The position numbers were made by a program, and so were the translations under genes. From contig NZ_ADNU01000008.1 in the NCBI RefSeq assembly GCF_000178455.1, positions 1 to 64,000 on the forward strand: a stretch of DNA of 64,000 nucleotides, given 5' to 3'. Under the pieces are notes generated by a model, which had not been told where the DNA came from, searched no databases, and saw nothing but the letters and a program-made list of their open reading frames with translations. Shown here piece by piece: positions 1 through 8,968 of the stretch. Position 1 is the stretch's first letter, and the number at the start of each line of letters is the position of its first letter. Source of the DNA: Brevibacterium mcbrellneri ATCC 49030 (lineage in GTDB: Bacteria; Actinomycetota; Actinomycetes; Actinomycetales; Brevibacteriaceae).

Positions 1-2
1 CC

Positions 3-1322
3 AGGCAGGCTGAAAACGTGTATGAGCTTGAGTTGTGCGTATCCATGCCTGAAAAAGAAGAATGGCTCAAAGCCCAAGCCGGTATCACCGTCACCATCCC
101 AGTCTTGCACTTCCTCACGCACCTACCGCCACCAAGGAAAGATAAACGCTGGGGCGAGGGTTCCGGGAAAGACCCCGGGCCAGACAAACACAGACCCGAA
201 AAACAGTATTCCGGAAGATATGAAACCGAAGATCGACAATCCAGAAGAATCCACGAGTCCAGAAAACACGAAACCGAAGAACAAACATTTGAGAACCAAG
301 GGAGCAGTAGGTCACCGGGTTATGACGAGCGGATCTCCGGAAACCAAGGGACAGGTGTGCCATCGGGTGCTGGAGGTTCGCCGGGTAGTGAAGAAACCCT
401 AAACCCGGAAGAGTTCTTGAACACCGCGGAACGCGTGAGTGTCGGTGAGTCCCTGGGGGCAGGTGCGCCTGTGGGTTCGGGTAGTGGGCTTGATTTTGGG
501 TTACCGATCAAGGTGGACCCAGATGTGCGGGTTCCTGTGATGATGAATGGCCGGGTGCCATTAGACGCAAAGACTGCTGATGAGCTGATCGCGCAGGCGA
601 AGTGGGTGTACCGGATGTTCACAGACCCCGAAACCGGGGTAGTCCTCGAATCCACACCGACGAAGTATTACATCCCAGCAGCCCTGAAACGCATGGTGGA
701 AGCCAGGCATCCTGATTGCAGTGCCCCCTGGTGTGCCACACCTGCCAGAGTGTGCGAAAAGGACCACATCGAACCGTTCAACCACAAAGACCCCGAAAAT
801 GGTGGGTTGACGGTGATGGAGAATCTGCACCCGTTGTGTAAGCGGCATCATCAGGAGAAAACCCAGAAACGCTTACGCGTCGACAAGATGGATGACGGTT
901 CCCTGGCGTGGGTGTTCCCACGGATTGGTGCCATGCTGGTCTACCCACCAGAATCACGGATTAACCAACTCCAGTATGAACGGTTGCTTGAGTACTTCGG
1001 CACCGGTGACCAAGACATCAGCCACACCATCAACGACTACCTAGCAACCGAACACGAAACCGCCCACAGCCCTGAGGATGTAGCAACTCAAGAATCAGGC
1101 CACGAGACTGTGCATGGTGAAGCGATCTGGCAGTGTGCAACCGAACGCGAGTACGTGCAGAAAGCAAGCAACATGCGCAGCCCTGCACCCGGGACTGCTG
1201 AAAGTCCGGAACCTGTCCACGAGTATCCCCGCGAGATCGCTGACGAATACGCAATCGCAGCGGAAGTGTTCCACGGAGACACCCGCCCATGGCAACCCAG
1301 CGAAGAACCACCACCATTCTGA
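3..1322 (+). CDS. HNH endonuclease domain protein, DUF222/13E12 type (5' truncated)
   Basis: This is the C-terminal part of a DUF222-type HNH protein. The reading frame is open to the left edge, so the true start lies outside the window. The GTG at 18 is only the first in-window start-like codon. A segment matching the conserved DUF222 C-terminal region (about 490-700) leads into a Cys-flanked HNH core (about 715-865): CSAPWCATPARVCEKDHIEP, then GG, then NLHPLCKRHHQEK. That pattern is typical of metal-binding HNH nucleases. Residues from about nt 130 to 420 are a polar, low-complexity linker rich in E, K, G, S and P, presumably disordered. Such proteins are multicopy in actinobacteria and their cellular role is unclear. 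Family assignment is firm; nuclease activity is inferred. Confidence 0.85.
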   Translation, partial: RQAENVYELELCVSMPEKEEWLKAQAGITVTIPVLHFLTHLPPPRKDKRWGEGSGKDPGPDKHRPEKQYSGRYETEDRQSRRIHESRKHETEEQTFENQGSSRSPGYDERISGNQGTGVPSGAGGSPGSEETLNPEEFLNTAERVSVGESLGAGAPVGSGSGLDFGLPIKVDPDVRVPVMMNGRVPLDAKTADELIAQAKWVYRMFTDPETGVVLESTPTKYYIPAALKRMVEARHPDCSAPWCATPARVCEKDHIEPFNHKDPENGGLTVMENLHPLCKRHHQEKTQKRLRVDKMDDGSLAWVFPRIGAMLVYPPESRINQLQYERLLEYFGTGDQDISHTINDYLATEHETAHSPEDVATQESGHETVHGEAIWQCATEREYVQKASNMRSPAPGTAESPEPVHEYPREIADEYAIAAEVFHGDTRPWQPSEEPPPF

Positions 1323-1491
1323 CCAGAAATTTTCTAAGCAGAACACTCTGGACAAGACTGCCCTATGCCAGGCCGAACTCACCTCAGTGGCACACCTTCC
1401 CAAACCACTTCCGCCCCAAACCAATGACGTCCCAAACTACTGACGTAGGGTTGAGACCACCGCGAACCAAAACGCTGACCTCAGGAACGCC

Positions 1492-1992
1492 ATGCAACCT
1501 AAGCAACCCAACTACCTCGTGCACCACACAACACACAGCACGCCCCTCGGGGAACTCACCCTCGTCTCCCGCAACGGCGCGCTCGTGACAGTAGGACTGC
1601 CCGGCCAACACAGCACACCCCCACACCCCGCAACAACAAGTAAGCAAGACACAGACGACCCGCTCAACGACGTCGCCCGCCAACTCGACGAATACTTCAA
1701 CGGCCAGCGCACCACATTCAACGTCAACACAGACCTCAGCGCCACAACCGAATTCAGGCGGACCGTTCTGGAACACCTGCTGACAATCCCTTACGGGCAC
1801 ACGCAAACCTATGCCCAAGTTGCCCAAGCTATAGGCCGGCCCCGTGCCGTGCGCGCAGTAGGCTCGGCATGCGCCACCAACCCAATACCCATCATCATCC
1901 CGTGCCACCGCGTACTGCGGTCCGACGGAACACTTGGTGGCTACGCTGGTGGCCTCGAGATGAAACGAGCACTCTTGGAGCTCGAACAGTGA
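1492..1992 (+). CDS. ogt: Methylated-DNA--[protein]-cysteine S-methyltransferase
   Basis: This is a suicide DNA-repair protein that moves alkyl groups from O6-alkylguanine onto its own cysteine. The acceptor motif IPCHRV is present with Cys138. It is preceded by the helix-turn-helix region that binds DNA (PYGHTQTYAQVAQAIGRPRAVRAVG) in the normal order. Length (166 aa) fits the Ogt class without an Ada regulatory domain. The start ATG has a weak AGGA upstream. The stop overlaps the GTG start of tag (GTGA), so the two alkylation-repair genes are translationally coupled. The motif makes the assignment secure. Confidence 0.95.
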   Translation: MQPKQPNYLVHHTTHSTPLGELTLVSRNGALVTVGLPGQHSTPPHPATTSKQDTDDPLNDVARQLDEYFNGQRTTFNVNTDLSATTEFRRTVLEHLLTIPYGHTQTYAQVAQAIGRPRAVRAVGSACATNPIPIIIPCHRVLRSDGTLGGYAGGLEMKRALLELEQ

Positions 1993-2609
1993 CCGATCGA
2001 ACCACGCCACTAAGCCACACTGAGGCCACCGCCCGCGGGCTAGTCCTCGGCGAAGACGGTCTAGCCCGTCCAGAGTGGGCGTCCCACGACCCGCTCCTCC
2101 GCAACTACTACGACCACGAATGGGGCGTACCCGTCACCGACGAAACCGGCCTCTTCGAACGGCTATCACTTGAAGCGTTCCAATCGGGACTCTCGTGGGC
2201 AACGATCCTCAAAAAGAGGCCAGCGTTCCGAGAAGCATTCGCTGACTTCAACCCCGAAGCCGTGGCGAACTTCGACGACACCGACCGGCACCGCCTCCTG
2301 GCAGACACCCGCATCGTGCGCAACCGAGCAAAAATCAACGCCACCATCAACAACGCACAAGCAACACTACAACTGCGCGACAGTGGGGGACTCGCCACAC
2401 TTGTGTGGTCATTCCAACCAGACTCGTGGACACCCCCGAAGTCAGTAAGCGAAATCCCAACTACATCGCCGGAATCCCATGCACTAGCCAAAGCCCTGCA
2501 GAAAAAAGGCTTCAAATTCGTAGGACCCACCACCATGTTCGCGCTCATGGAAGCCGTCGGAATCGTGGACACACGCGTGGAAGGAGCACACCGACCAGAC
2601 AACACTTAG
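1989..2609 (+). CDS. tag: DNA-3-methyladenine glycosylase I (zinc ligands replaced)
   Basis: This glycosylase removes 3-methyladenine from DNA. The GTG start at 1989 overlaps the ogt stop; the longer open frame from 1869 lies inside ogt and is rejected. The 206-aa protein keeps the family blocks WASHDPLLRNYYDHEWG, LEAFQSGLSW (with the conserved Glu) and KGFKFVGPTTMFALMEA. It has about 25 extra N-terminal residues compared with the E. coli enzyme. Aligned by eye to E. coli Tag, all four zinc ligands (Cys4, His17, His175, Cys179) are replaced, by Pro, Tyr, Arg and Ala. Base-binding residues look intact, so a zinc-free but active enzyme is the likely reading. A bidirectional terminator follows. 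Confidence 0.92.
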   Translation: MTDRTTPLSHTEATARGLVLGEDGLARPEWASHDPLLRNYYDHEWGVPVTDETGLFERLSLEAFQSGLSWATILKKRPAFREAFADFNPEAVANFDDTDRHRLLADTRIVRNRAKINATINNAQATLQLRDSGGLATLVWSFQPDSWTPPKSVSEIPTTSPESHALAKALQKKGFKFVGPTTMFALMEAVGIVDTRVEGAHRPDNT

Positions 2610-2621
2610 AAACAGAAGCAC

Positions 2622-2654
2622 AAAGGGCCACACCCATGGCAGGTGCGGCCCTTG
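2622..2654. terminator. Bidirectional terminator between tag and pstB
   Basis: Inverted repeat AAGGGCC (2623-2629) with GGCCCTT (2647-2653). A second inner stem CACC/GGTG continues it, giving a long hairpin. It lies between the convergent ends of tag and pstB and can serve both strands, although the T-tract is poor. Confidence 0.7.
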
Positions 2655-2668
2655 TTCGTGTATCTGGC

Positions 2669-3448
2669 TTATCCGAAACGACCAGAAATGTAGTTCTGAG
2701 TTTCTTCGTGAGTCGGGTTCGAGAAGATGACCGAGGTGTCATCGTACTCAATCAAGTGACCCGGCTTACCGGTTCCAGCAATGTTGAAGAACGCAGTCTT
2801 GTCAGCCACACGCGCAGCCTGCTGCATGTTGTGAGTCACAATCACAACCGTGTACTGCTCTTTAAGGTCGTTGATCAGGTCCTCAACAGCCAAGGTCGAA
2901 ATTGGGTCAAGAGCTGAACACGGCTCGTCCATGAGGATCACATCTGGCTCAACAGCAATCGTGCGAGCAATGCACAGACGCTGCTGCTGACCACCAGACA
3001 AACCTGAACCTGGGCGGTCCAAACGGTCCTTCACTTCGTTCCACAGGTTCGCACCCGTGAGCGAACGCTCAACAATCTCATTCGCACGCTTCGTGCTCAG
3101 ACGAGTTCCGTTGAGCTTGTAACCTGCCAGAACGTTTTCGCGAATCGACATCGTTGGGAACGGGTTAGGGCGCTGGAACACCATACCCACCATGGTGCGA
3201 ACCACAACAGGGTCTACGCCAGGTCCGTAAATGTCTTCGTTATCCAGCAGAATCTGACCTTCAGCACGAGCACCCGGAAGCACTTCGTGCATACGGTTGA
3301 TAGTGCGGAGGAACGTGGTCTTACCGCAACCGGAAGGACCGATGAATGCGGTGACGCTACGAGGTGCAATGTCGATGTTGACCTTCTCTACCGCAAGGAA
3401 GTTGCCGTAGTAGACGTCTAGGTCAATGGCTTGGATGCGCTTTGACAT
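2669..3448 (-). CDS. pstB: Phosphate ABC transporter ATP-binding protein
   Basis: This is the ATPase of the high-affinity phosphate importer and sits on the cytoplasmic face of the PstAC channel. The sequence shows Walker [10 protein letters not shown], the signature [13 protein letters not shown], Walker [14 protein letters not shown] and the switch His in [13 protein letters not shown]. PstB-typical residues such as [12 protein letters not shown] and [11 protein letters not shown] are also present. Length (259 aa) is normal. It is the last gene of the pstSCAB operon read on the minus strand, 25 nt after pstA. Confidence 0.98.
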   Translation of the reverse strand: MSKRIQAIDLDVYYGNFLAVEKVNIDIAPRSVTAFIGPSGCGKTTFLRTINRMHEVLPGARAEGQILLDNEDIYGPGVDPVVVRTMVGMVFQRPNPFPTMSIRENVLAGYKLNGTRLSTKRANEIVERSLTGANLWNEVKDRLDRPGSGLSGGQQQRLCIARTIAVEPDVILMDEPCSALDPISTLAVEDLINDLKEQYTVVIVTHNMQQAARVADKTAFFNIAGTGKPGHLIEYDDTSVIFSNPTHEETQNYISGRFG

Positions 3449-3473
3449 AAGTGTTTCCTTCTTCTTTGCGGCC

Positions 3474-4667
3474 TTAGCGACCGGTCTTCTTAGGTGCGAA
3501 CGCTTTAGCGATAATACGAGCGACGAGGTTCAGAAGCATCACGATGACGATCAGAACCAGAGCCGCTGCCCACGCACGTGCGATCGATGGGTCCGGTGCG
3601 GCCGGCGCAGTTGGGTTGACGAGCTGACGGTAGATGTACACCGGAAGGGCAGTCATCCATCCGTTGAATACATTCCAGTTGGTCGTTGCAATGTAACCGG
3701 CGGTCACCAGGATCGGTGCGGTTTCACCGGTAACACGTGCAATAGCCAGCGTCACACCAGAAGCGATACCGGAGATCGAGGTAGGAAGAACAACCTTCAT
3801 GATGGTGCGCCACTTACGAACACCCAGCGCGTAGGACGCTTCGCGCAGTTCGTTTGGAACAACACGCAACATTTCTTCAGTCGAACGCACCACAACCGGA
3901 ATCATCAGAATGGACAGCGCAATTGCAGCAGTGAAACCCATCTTGACCAGCTGCAACTTAGCCGGGCTCGTGCCAATGAACGTCGTGATGAACAGCTGGA
4001 ACACGGCAAATGCGAACAGACCCGCAACAATTGACGGAATACCGGTCATAACGTCCACGAAGAACGTGATCGCACGCGAGAAAAGCTTTCCTTTACCGTA
4101 CTCAACGAGGTAGATAGAGGTCATCAGACCCACAGGCACTGAAATGATCGTCGCGAGCAGGGTAATCATGAGCGTACCTACCAGACCGTGAGCAAAACCA
4201 CCCATGAGTGGTCCGCCTTGCGCGGTCTTCTGGTCGGTAGCACCAGTGACGCCATCCATGTCTTGGAAGAGCATCGCTGGGTTTCGGACCAAGCTAGGAA
4301 GGCCGTTCGCGACCACCGTCCAAATGACAGAGATTAGCGGGAGGAGGGCGATGATGAATGTGGCCCACACGAGGTTCTTCCAGAGTCCGTCTGCTGCGCG
4401 ACGACGATTCTCCAGAGCGAACGTCGCGACATACATTCCAATGATGTACGCGATCGCGGTGATAATCGTAAAGCCCACGATGGAGAACGTGTGCTGAACC
4501 AAGAACGTCCATGCGAACCCCACAACAACGGCCCCAGCCAGAACGGCAATCCAAATCCATGACGGCTTCTGACCAGCGGTCAAAGAGTTCTTCTGTTTGC
4601 CCTTGCGCGCAAGCGTCTTAGTCGCTTCAGCCTTGGTGTCAGTGTTTGTCTCAGTGTTTTTCGACAT
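3474..4667 (-). CDS. pstA: Phosphate ABC transporter permease PstA
   Basis: Inner-membrane permease subunit that forms the phosphate channel with PstC. The C-terminal 290 residues contain the binding-protein-dependent transport domain with the EAA-like loop ([24 protein letters not shown]). The protein is 397 aa, longer than a minimal PstA. The extra N-terminal portion has a charged Lys/Thr-rich head and two further predicted membrane segments (about residues 33-90). Its start ATG shares one base with the pstC stop (TAATG), a tight coupling. Assignment is secure; the extension is not explained. Confidence 0.96.
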   Translation of the reverse strand: MSKNTETNTDTKAEATKTLARKGKQKNSLTAGQKPSWIWIAVLAGAVVVGFAWTFLVQHTFSIVGFTIITAIAYIIGMYVATFALENRRRAADGLWKNLVWATFIIALLPLISVIWTVVANGLPSLVRNPAMLFQDMDGVTGATDQKTAQGGPLMGGFAHGLVGTLMITLLATIISVPVGLMTSIYLVEYGKGKLFSRAITFFVDVMTGIPSIVAGLFAFAVFQLFITTFIGTSPAKLQLVKMGFTAAIALSILMIPVVVRSTEEMLRVVPNELREASYALGVRKWRTIMKVVLPTSISGIASGVTLAIARVTGETAPILVTAGYIATTNWNVFNGWMTALPVYIYRQLVNPTAPAAPDPSIARAWAAALVLIVIVMLLNLVARIIAKAFAPKKTGR

Positions 4668-5644
4668 TAGTTAGCCCCCGAGAATTCTTTGTGGCGGCTG
4701 ACAATCCAGCGCGCAAGCATGTTGACGACCAGAGTGATGATGAACAGCATCAAACCTGCTGCAATCAGTTCGTTCTGGCGCATTCCGAATGCTTCTGGGA
4801 AGTTCAGTGCAATTTCTGACGGAATGGTTGCGTTGTGTCCGGACGAAATGAGGCTGAGCGAGAAAATACCGGGCGAAAGCACCAGGGTCACAGCCATGGT
4901 CTCACCGAGAGCGCGCCCCAGCCCAAGCATGATGGACGAAATGATACCCGCGCGAGCAAATGGGAAAACGGTCATACGGATCATTTCCCAACGTGTTGCA
5001 CCAAGCGCAAGAGCTGCTTCTTCGTGCAGCTTTGGCGTCTGGACGAAGATCTCACGACACAGCGACGTAATGATGGGCAGAATCATGACGGAAAGAACGA
5101 TTCCGGACGTGAGGATCGTACGGCCCGTGTTCGAAGCTTCGCCACCGAAGATTGGGATCCAGCCCAAGTTTTTATTGAGCCACGCATACGCAGGGACCAG
5201 CGATGAGGCGAGAAACGTCATACCCCACGCACCGTAGACAACAGAAGGAATCGCAGCGAGGAGGTCGATGACGTACCCAACCGGAGTTGCGATTTGACGA
5301 GGAGCATAGTGCGAAATGAAGAGAGCAACTCCCACCGCGATCGGGGTAGCAATGAGCAGTGCAATAGCCGATGCAATGAGCGTTCCAGCCATAAGTGGCC
5401 AGACGTACTGGAAGAAGTTGTCCGCACTAACGATGCTGTCTTGATTTGAAAAGACCTTTGGCCACAGTGCTGGAAGGGACTCGACTACCAGGAAGATAGC
5501 AACAAACGCGAGGACCAGAAGAATAATGGCACCGGCAGCCAGTGCAAGACCAGAGAACACCTTGTCTCCAGCCGCGCCGCCACGCGCCGCCTTGGCGACC
5601 GAAGGAGCCTTCTTGTCCTGTGGCTCCGCAGTAGTATGGCTCAC
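4667..5644 (-). CDS. pstC: Phosphate ABC transporter permease PstC
   Basis: Permease partner of PstA. It has about six hydrophobic segments and the EAA loop KLHEEAALALGATRWEMIRM. It also has the conserved region IAAIPSVVYGAWGMTFLAS, typical of PstC. Length 325 aa is normal. It follows pstS after a 141-nt gap that holds a hairpin, the usual arrangement for making more binding protein than permease. It overlaps pstA by one base. Confidence 0.96.
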   Translation of the reverse strand: MSHTTAEPQDKKAPSVAKAARGGAAGDKVFSGLALAAGAIILLVLAFVAIFLVVESLPALWPKVFSNQDSIVSADNFFQYVWPLMAGTLIASAIALLIATPIAVGVALFISHYAPRQIATPVGYVIDLLAAIPSVVYGAWGMTFLASSLVPAYAWLNKNLGWIPIFGGEASNTGRTILTSGIVLSVMILPIITSLCREIFVQTPKLHEEAALALGATRWEMIRMTVFPFARAGIISSIMLGLGRALGETMAVTLVLSPGIFSLSLISSGHNATIPSEIALNFPEAFGMRQNELIAAGLMLFIITLVVNMLARWIVSRHKEFSGAN

Positions 5645-5717
5645 AATAAATCCCTAAATTGAACGGAAAGCGGGTGTGTCCCGCTAGCGGATATGTGTGA
5701 AAATCATGTGCGCAGAA

Positions 5718-5752
5718 CAGCCACCAGACCCAGACTGCGGGTCCGGTGGCTG
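5718..5752 (-). terminator. Hairpin between pstS and pstC (probable attenuator)
   Basis: Imperfect inverted repeat: CAGCCACC and GACCC (5718-5731) pair with GGGTC and GGTGGCTG (5739-5752), with one A/C mismatch. No strong T-run follows on the minus strand. It may act as a leaky terminator or as a 3' stabiliser for pstS mRNA. That function is inferred from position. Confidence 0.55.
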
Positions 5753-5785
5753 CCCTTTCAGCACAAGCTATCTATGTTCAAGCAA

Positions 5786-6877
5786 TTAGCCCTGAGCGGT
5801 GATAGCGTCGATTTCCTTCATCGCAGCGTCGCGAGTGGTCTGCGAGATAGGAGCGTTACCTGCAGCAGCTTCTGCGTCCTTCTGGCCCTTTTCGGATACT
5901 ACGTAGGAAGCGAATGCCTTTGCGAGGTCAGCGGTTTCCTGGTCCTGGTACTGCTTGCAGTAGATGTGGTAGGAAACCAGAACGATTGGGTAAACGCCCG
6001 CTTCTTCGCTCTTACGGTCAAGTTCGATAGCACCAGCTTCGCCAGGCTTGGAAGCGTCGACCATCTTTGCAGCAGCTTCTGCTGAGTAAGGAACGTATTC
6101 TTCACCAACCTTGACGGAAACGGTTCCGAGTTCACCGACCTGGGAAGCGTCAGCGTAGGTGATCGCACCTTCCTTCTGCTGGGTCAGCGAAACAACACCG
6201 GAGGTCTGCTGAGCAGATTCGCCACCGAGTTCCTTTGGCCAGGTTTCGATTTCGCCTGGCTTCCAAGCGTCACCAGCAGCTTCAGCGAGGTAAGCGGTGA
6301 AGTTTTCGGTGGTACCGGAGTCGTCTGCACGGTGGACAGGAACGATGTCCATGTCAGGAAGTTCGGTGCCTTCGTTCTGCTTTGCGATTGCGTCGTCGTT
6401 CCACTTCTTGATTTCGCCAGCGAAGATCTTAGCGATGGTTTCTGCATCGAGCTTGACTTCGTCTACGCCAGGAAGGTTGTAAGCAACTGCGATTGGGGAG
6501 ATGTATGCAGGAACGTGGAAAGCGCCACCGTCGCCACAAACCTTCTTTGCTTCTTCGAGCTCTTCGTCCTTCAGCGCTGCGTCGGAACCAGCGAAGGAGT
6601 ACTGGCTGCCCAGGAAACCTTTACGTCCGGAACCGGAGCCTACTGGGTCGTAGTTGACGGAGAGTTTAGGGTTGTCAGCCTTAACGCCTTCGGCCCATGC
6701 GGTCATAGCAGCTTCCTGCGAGGAAGCGCCACCGCCAATCAGGGTGCCGGATACGGCCTTGTCGCCGCCGTTCTCGCCGCCCTTGTCGCCACCTTCGGAG
6801 GAGCCACCACAAGCGGACAGGGTCAGAGCACCAGCAGCCAGAATTGCTGCGGCAGGAGCGAAACGCTTGAGCTTCAC
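5786..6877 (-). CDS. pstS: Phosphate ABC transporter substrate-binding lipoprotein
   Basis: Extracytoplasmic phosphate-binding protein feeding PstCA. I place the start at GTG 6877, which has GAAAGG upstream, rather than at 6955, because the signal peptide then begins at once: KLKRFAPAAAILAAGALTLSAC with lipobox LSAC and lipid-modified Cys23. A Gly/Glu/Lys linker follows. The PstS fold then carries phosphate-contact motifs such as GGGASSQE, GSGSGRKGF and HRADDSGTTENF. Mature length fits the family. Its promoter region carries 11-bp-spaced direct repeats (see the Pho-box entry). Confidence 0.96.
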   Translation of the reverse strand: MKLKRFAPAAAILAAGALTLSACGGSSEGGDKGGENGGDKAVSGTLIGGGASSQEAAMTAWAEGVKADNPKLSVNYDPVGSGSGRKGFLGSQYSFAGSDAALKDEELEEAKKVCGDGGAFHVPAYISPIAVAYNLPGVDEVKLDAETIAKIFAGEIKKWNDDAIAKQNEGTELPDMDIVPVHRADDSGTTENFTAYLAEAAGDAWKPGEIETWPKELGGESAQQTSGVVSLTQQKEGAITYADASQVGELGTVSVKVGEEYVPYSAEAAAKMVDASKPGEAGAIELDRKSEEAGVYPIVLVSYHIYCKQYQDQETADLAKAFASYVVSEKGQKDAEAAAGNAPISQTTRDAAMKEIDAITAQG

Positions 6878-6944
6878 GAGGATACCTTTCGGTCTGTTCT
6901 GTTTGGGGAAGTTCCCCACGTGCATCTCAACGTTAAAAGTCGAT

Positions 6945-6984
6945 GGTTTACGCAAGTGTCTGAACAGGTTAACGGGGGGTTAAA
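6945..6984 (-). promoter_or_regulatory. Pho-box-like direct repeats upstream of pstS
   Basis: On the plus strand, GGTTAAC starts at 6967 and GGTTAAA at 6978, exactly 11 bp apart. GGTTTAC starts at 6945, two further periods away; the intervening unit at 6956 is degenerate. Read towards pstS these are TTTAACC-n4-GTTAACC-type repeats. They resemble the 11-bp direct-repeat operators of actinobacterial PhoP/RegX3-type regulators. The same arrangement precedes the nucleotidase gene at 42908. Confidence 0.65.
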
Positions 6985-7067
6985 TCGCTTGGAAAAAGTT
7001 GAGATTTTGGTTACTTTTTCATCACAGTGAGGCCCGCCTAGTAGGCAACCGTGACGCTGATCACTCG

Positions 7068-8042
7068 TTAAGTGTCAATCGGCCGGTACCGCTCAACCTC
7101 AACAATCCGTGGAACTGGACCCGGCCGGAAATAGGCGATCAAGATCTCGCCAGGGTTCATATACGGGTCTTCGCTGGGAAGTTTTTCTGCCAACCCCGTA
7201 GGCGCAAAAGACGCGAGCGTGCGGAACACCGTCGGAAGAACAGGTCGGTGTGTACATACGGCGACCGCTTGCTCTTTCGCGATGAGTTTTTCCAGCGCCT
7301 GAACGGTTTTTTCAGGCTTGTTTGCGTTGTTCTTTTCGCTCAGCCACTTAATCGTCTTGATGTTTTTCCCCGTGGAAGCGGAGTACGGCTTGAGCGTGGC
7401 AACACACCGTTTCCAAGGGCTCGAAACTAGCCGTTTAGGCTCCCACGCGTCTAGCAACCCGGTCAGAGCCAACGACTGTCGCGTTCCCAAGCCCAAAAGC
7501 GGCCGGACCTGCTCTGTTTCGTGCCACTTAGAACGTGGAAATGCCTTACCATGACGCACAATGATGACGGGAAATCCATACAAGCTCCCCGTCTGGTGCG
7601 CCTGCTCCAACCGGTCTAACTGTTCACGGTCAGAAAAGCGGGTGAGCTTATTGCGCGCGTCTTCGATCGGTAGCCAAACAGCACGGTCAATCTCTTTTGG
7701 ATTAGAAGGCCGAGGTGGTGCTTCGGTTGCGACGCGCGCCGCCCAGTATTCGACGTGCTTGGAAAGTTTTTTCCCAACCGTGTACCGCGCCGATGGCAGG
7801 GGGAGGCCCAAGACCACGCGGTATCCGGTTTCTTCTTCAATCTCCCGAATTGCACATTCGGGGAGCGTTTCGCCTTTCTCGACTTTTCCTTTGGGCCACG
7901 CCCAGTCGTCGTATTTGGGTCGGTGGACAAGAAGGACTTCGAGGCGTCCGCCAGCCTTGCGCCACAGTACGGCACCAGCCGCGAGGATATCGGCGTTGAG
8001 TCGGGCGGATTCGCCAGCGTTGGAAACGGGGGTGGGGCTCAC
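7068..8042 (-). CDS. mutT1: NUDIX hydrolase fused to histidine phosphatase, MutT1-like
   Basis: Two-domain protein of 324 aa. Residues about 15-150 form a NUDIX domain with the box G-KVEKG-E-TLPECAI-REIEEE-TGY, which binds Mg and hydrolyses nucleoside polyphosphates. Residues about 165-320 form a histidine-phosphatase domain starting IVRHGKAFPRSKW and containing a later CTHRPVLP. Mycobacterial MutT1 has this architecture and degrades 8-oxo-(d)GTP and diadenosine polyphosphates. The GTG start overlaps the mshD stop (GTGA), so it is the last gene of glnR-mshD-mutT1. Confidence 0.88.
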   Translation of the reverse strand: MSPTPVSNAGESARLNADILAAGAVLWRKAGGRLEVLLVHRPKYDDWAWPKGKVEKGETLPECAIREIEEETGYRVVLGLPLPSARYTVGKKLSKHVEYWAARVATEAPPRPSNPKEIDRAVWLPIEDARNKLTRFSDREQLDRLEQAHQTGSLYGFPVIIVRHGKAFPRSKWHETEQVRPLLGLGTRQSLALTGLLDAWEPKRLVSSPWKRCVATLKPYSASTGKNIKTIKWLSEKNNANKPEKTVQALEKLIAKEQAVAVCTHRPVLPTVFRTLASFAPTGLAEKLPSEDPYMNPGEILIAYFRPGPVPRIVEVERYRPIDT

Positions 8043-8956
8043 GTGTGGTCCTGCGGTGCATAGCTGATGTGGCGAATTTCGTTCACAAATCCGAGCTTTT
8101 TATACACATGCAATGCTGCGTCATTGTCAGATTCGACGTACAGCTCAATCGCGTCCACGCCACTGTTGAGGAGATGTCGCATGCCCGCGTACATGAGCAC
8201 CGTGCCTAAGCCCCGGGAATGGACGTGCGGGTCAACTCCAATGACGTACACCTCGCCCATGGTGAGCCCACTGGGATGGTCCGTGTGAATCTTGGTGTGG
8301 TGGAATCCCACAATGTCGCCGTTGTGGACCGCAAAGAAAACCGACGCGGGGTCAAAGCTTGGATCTTCCACGATGCGCGCGTAGTCTTGAGCGCTTTGGT
8401 TGCCCTGTTCCGGGTGCCAGCTAAAAGCTGCGTTGTTGATTTCGCGCCACCGGACTTCATCGCCAGGCTGATATGTGCGAATTTCGACACCCTCGGGGGT
8501 GCTCACCTCCGGAACGGTAAGCCCCTCGTCCACCGTCTTCGTTGACAGTTGCAAAAGAACTCGCTCACGCGCAAACCCGAATGATTCAGCTAAAGCACTG
8601 GCGGCTGGATGATCTCCGTGAGACCACGCCCACGTGCGCGAAGCAACCCCCGCCTCACGGGCGCGCTCAAGGAGGTTTTCAGCCAAAAGGCGACCGCCAC
8701 CTCGGCCGCGGAATTCCGGTGCCACGCACATTTCCAAGGCGCCACGTTCACCCTGGTCCACAACAGCGCCAAAACCTGCCAGTTGGTCATCAACCACCAG
8801 CCCACGCGAAATAGGCTCGTGCGGCGCAGAGTCGGCCCCTTGCGCAAGCGCGTCAAGCACGCCGTCAGACAAGGGTGCGACGTGGTCGTGGGCGGTCACG
8901 TGGCGCAGGAGTTCACGGACGTTGTCGTCCACGTTCAGCTGGCAGGTGTGTGACAC
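8039..8956 (-). CDS. mshD: Mycothiol synthase
   Basis: Catalyses the last step of mycothiol synthesis, acetylating Cys-GlcN-Ins. The protein (305 aa) has two tandem GNAT domains. The N-terminal copy contains APEFRGRGGGRLLAENLL. The C-terminal copy contains VIGVDPHVHSRGLGTVLMYAGM and the closing YVESDNDAALHVYKKLGF, an MshD hallmark. GTG 8956 has AGGAAGGA upstream inside the end of glnR. The glnR-mshD adjacency is conserved in actinobacteria and supports the call. Confidence 0.95.
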   Translation of the reverse strand: MSHTCQLNVDDNVRELLRHVTAHDHVAPLSDGVLDALAQGADSAPHEPISRGLVVDDQLAGFGAVVDQGERGALEMCVAPEFRGRGGGRLLAENLLERAREAGVASRTWAWSHGDHPAASALAESFGFARERVLLQLSTKTVDEGLTVPEVSTPEGVEIRTYQPGDEVRWREINNAAFSWHPEQGNQSAQDYARIVEDPSFDPASVFFAVHNGDIVGFHHTKIHTDHPSGLTMGEVYVIGVDPHVHSRGLGTVLMYAGMRHLLNSGVDAIELYVESDNDAALHVYKKLGFVNEIRHISYAPQDHT

Positions 8957-8968
8957 GCAGGTCCTTCC

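Noticed and set aside
22-402. A 126-aa plus-strand open frame overlapping the HNH gene
   Set aside because: It is the +1 shadow of the low-complexity linker. The HNH frame continues unbroken through it with recognisable domains on both sides.
1869-1988. Longer N-terminus for Tag
   Set aside because: It lies wholly inside ogt; the overlapping GTGA at 1989 gives a proper start.
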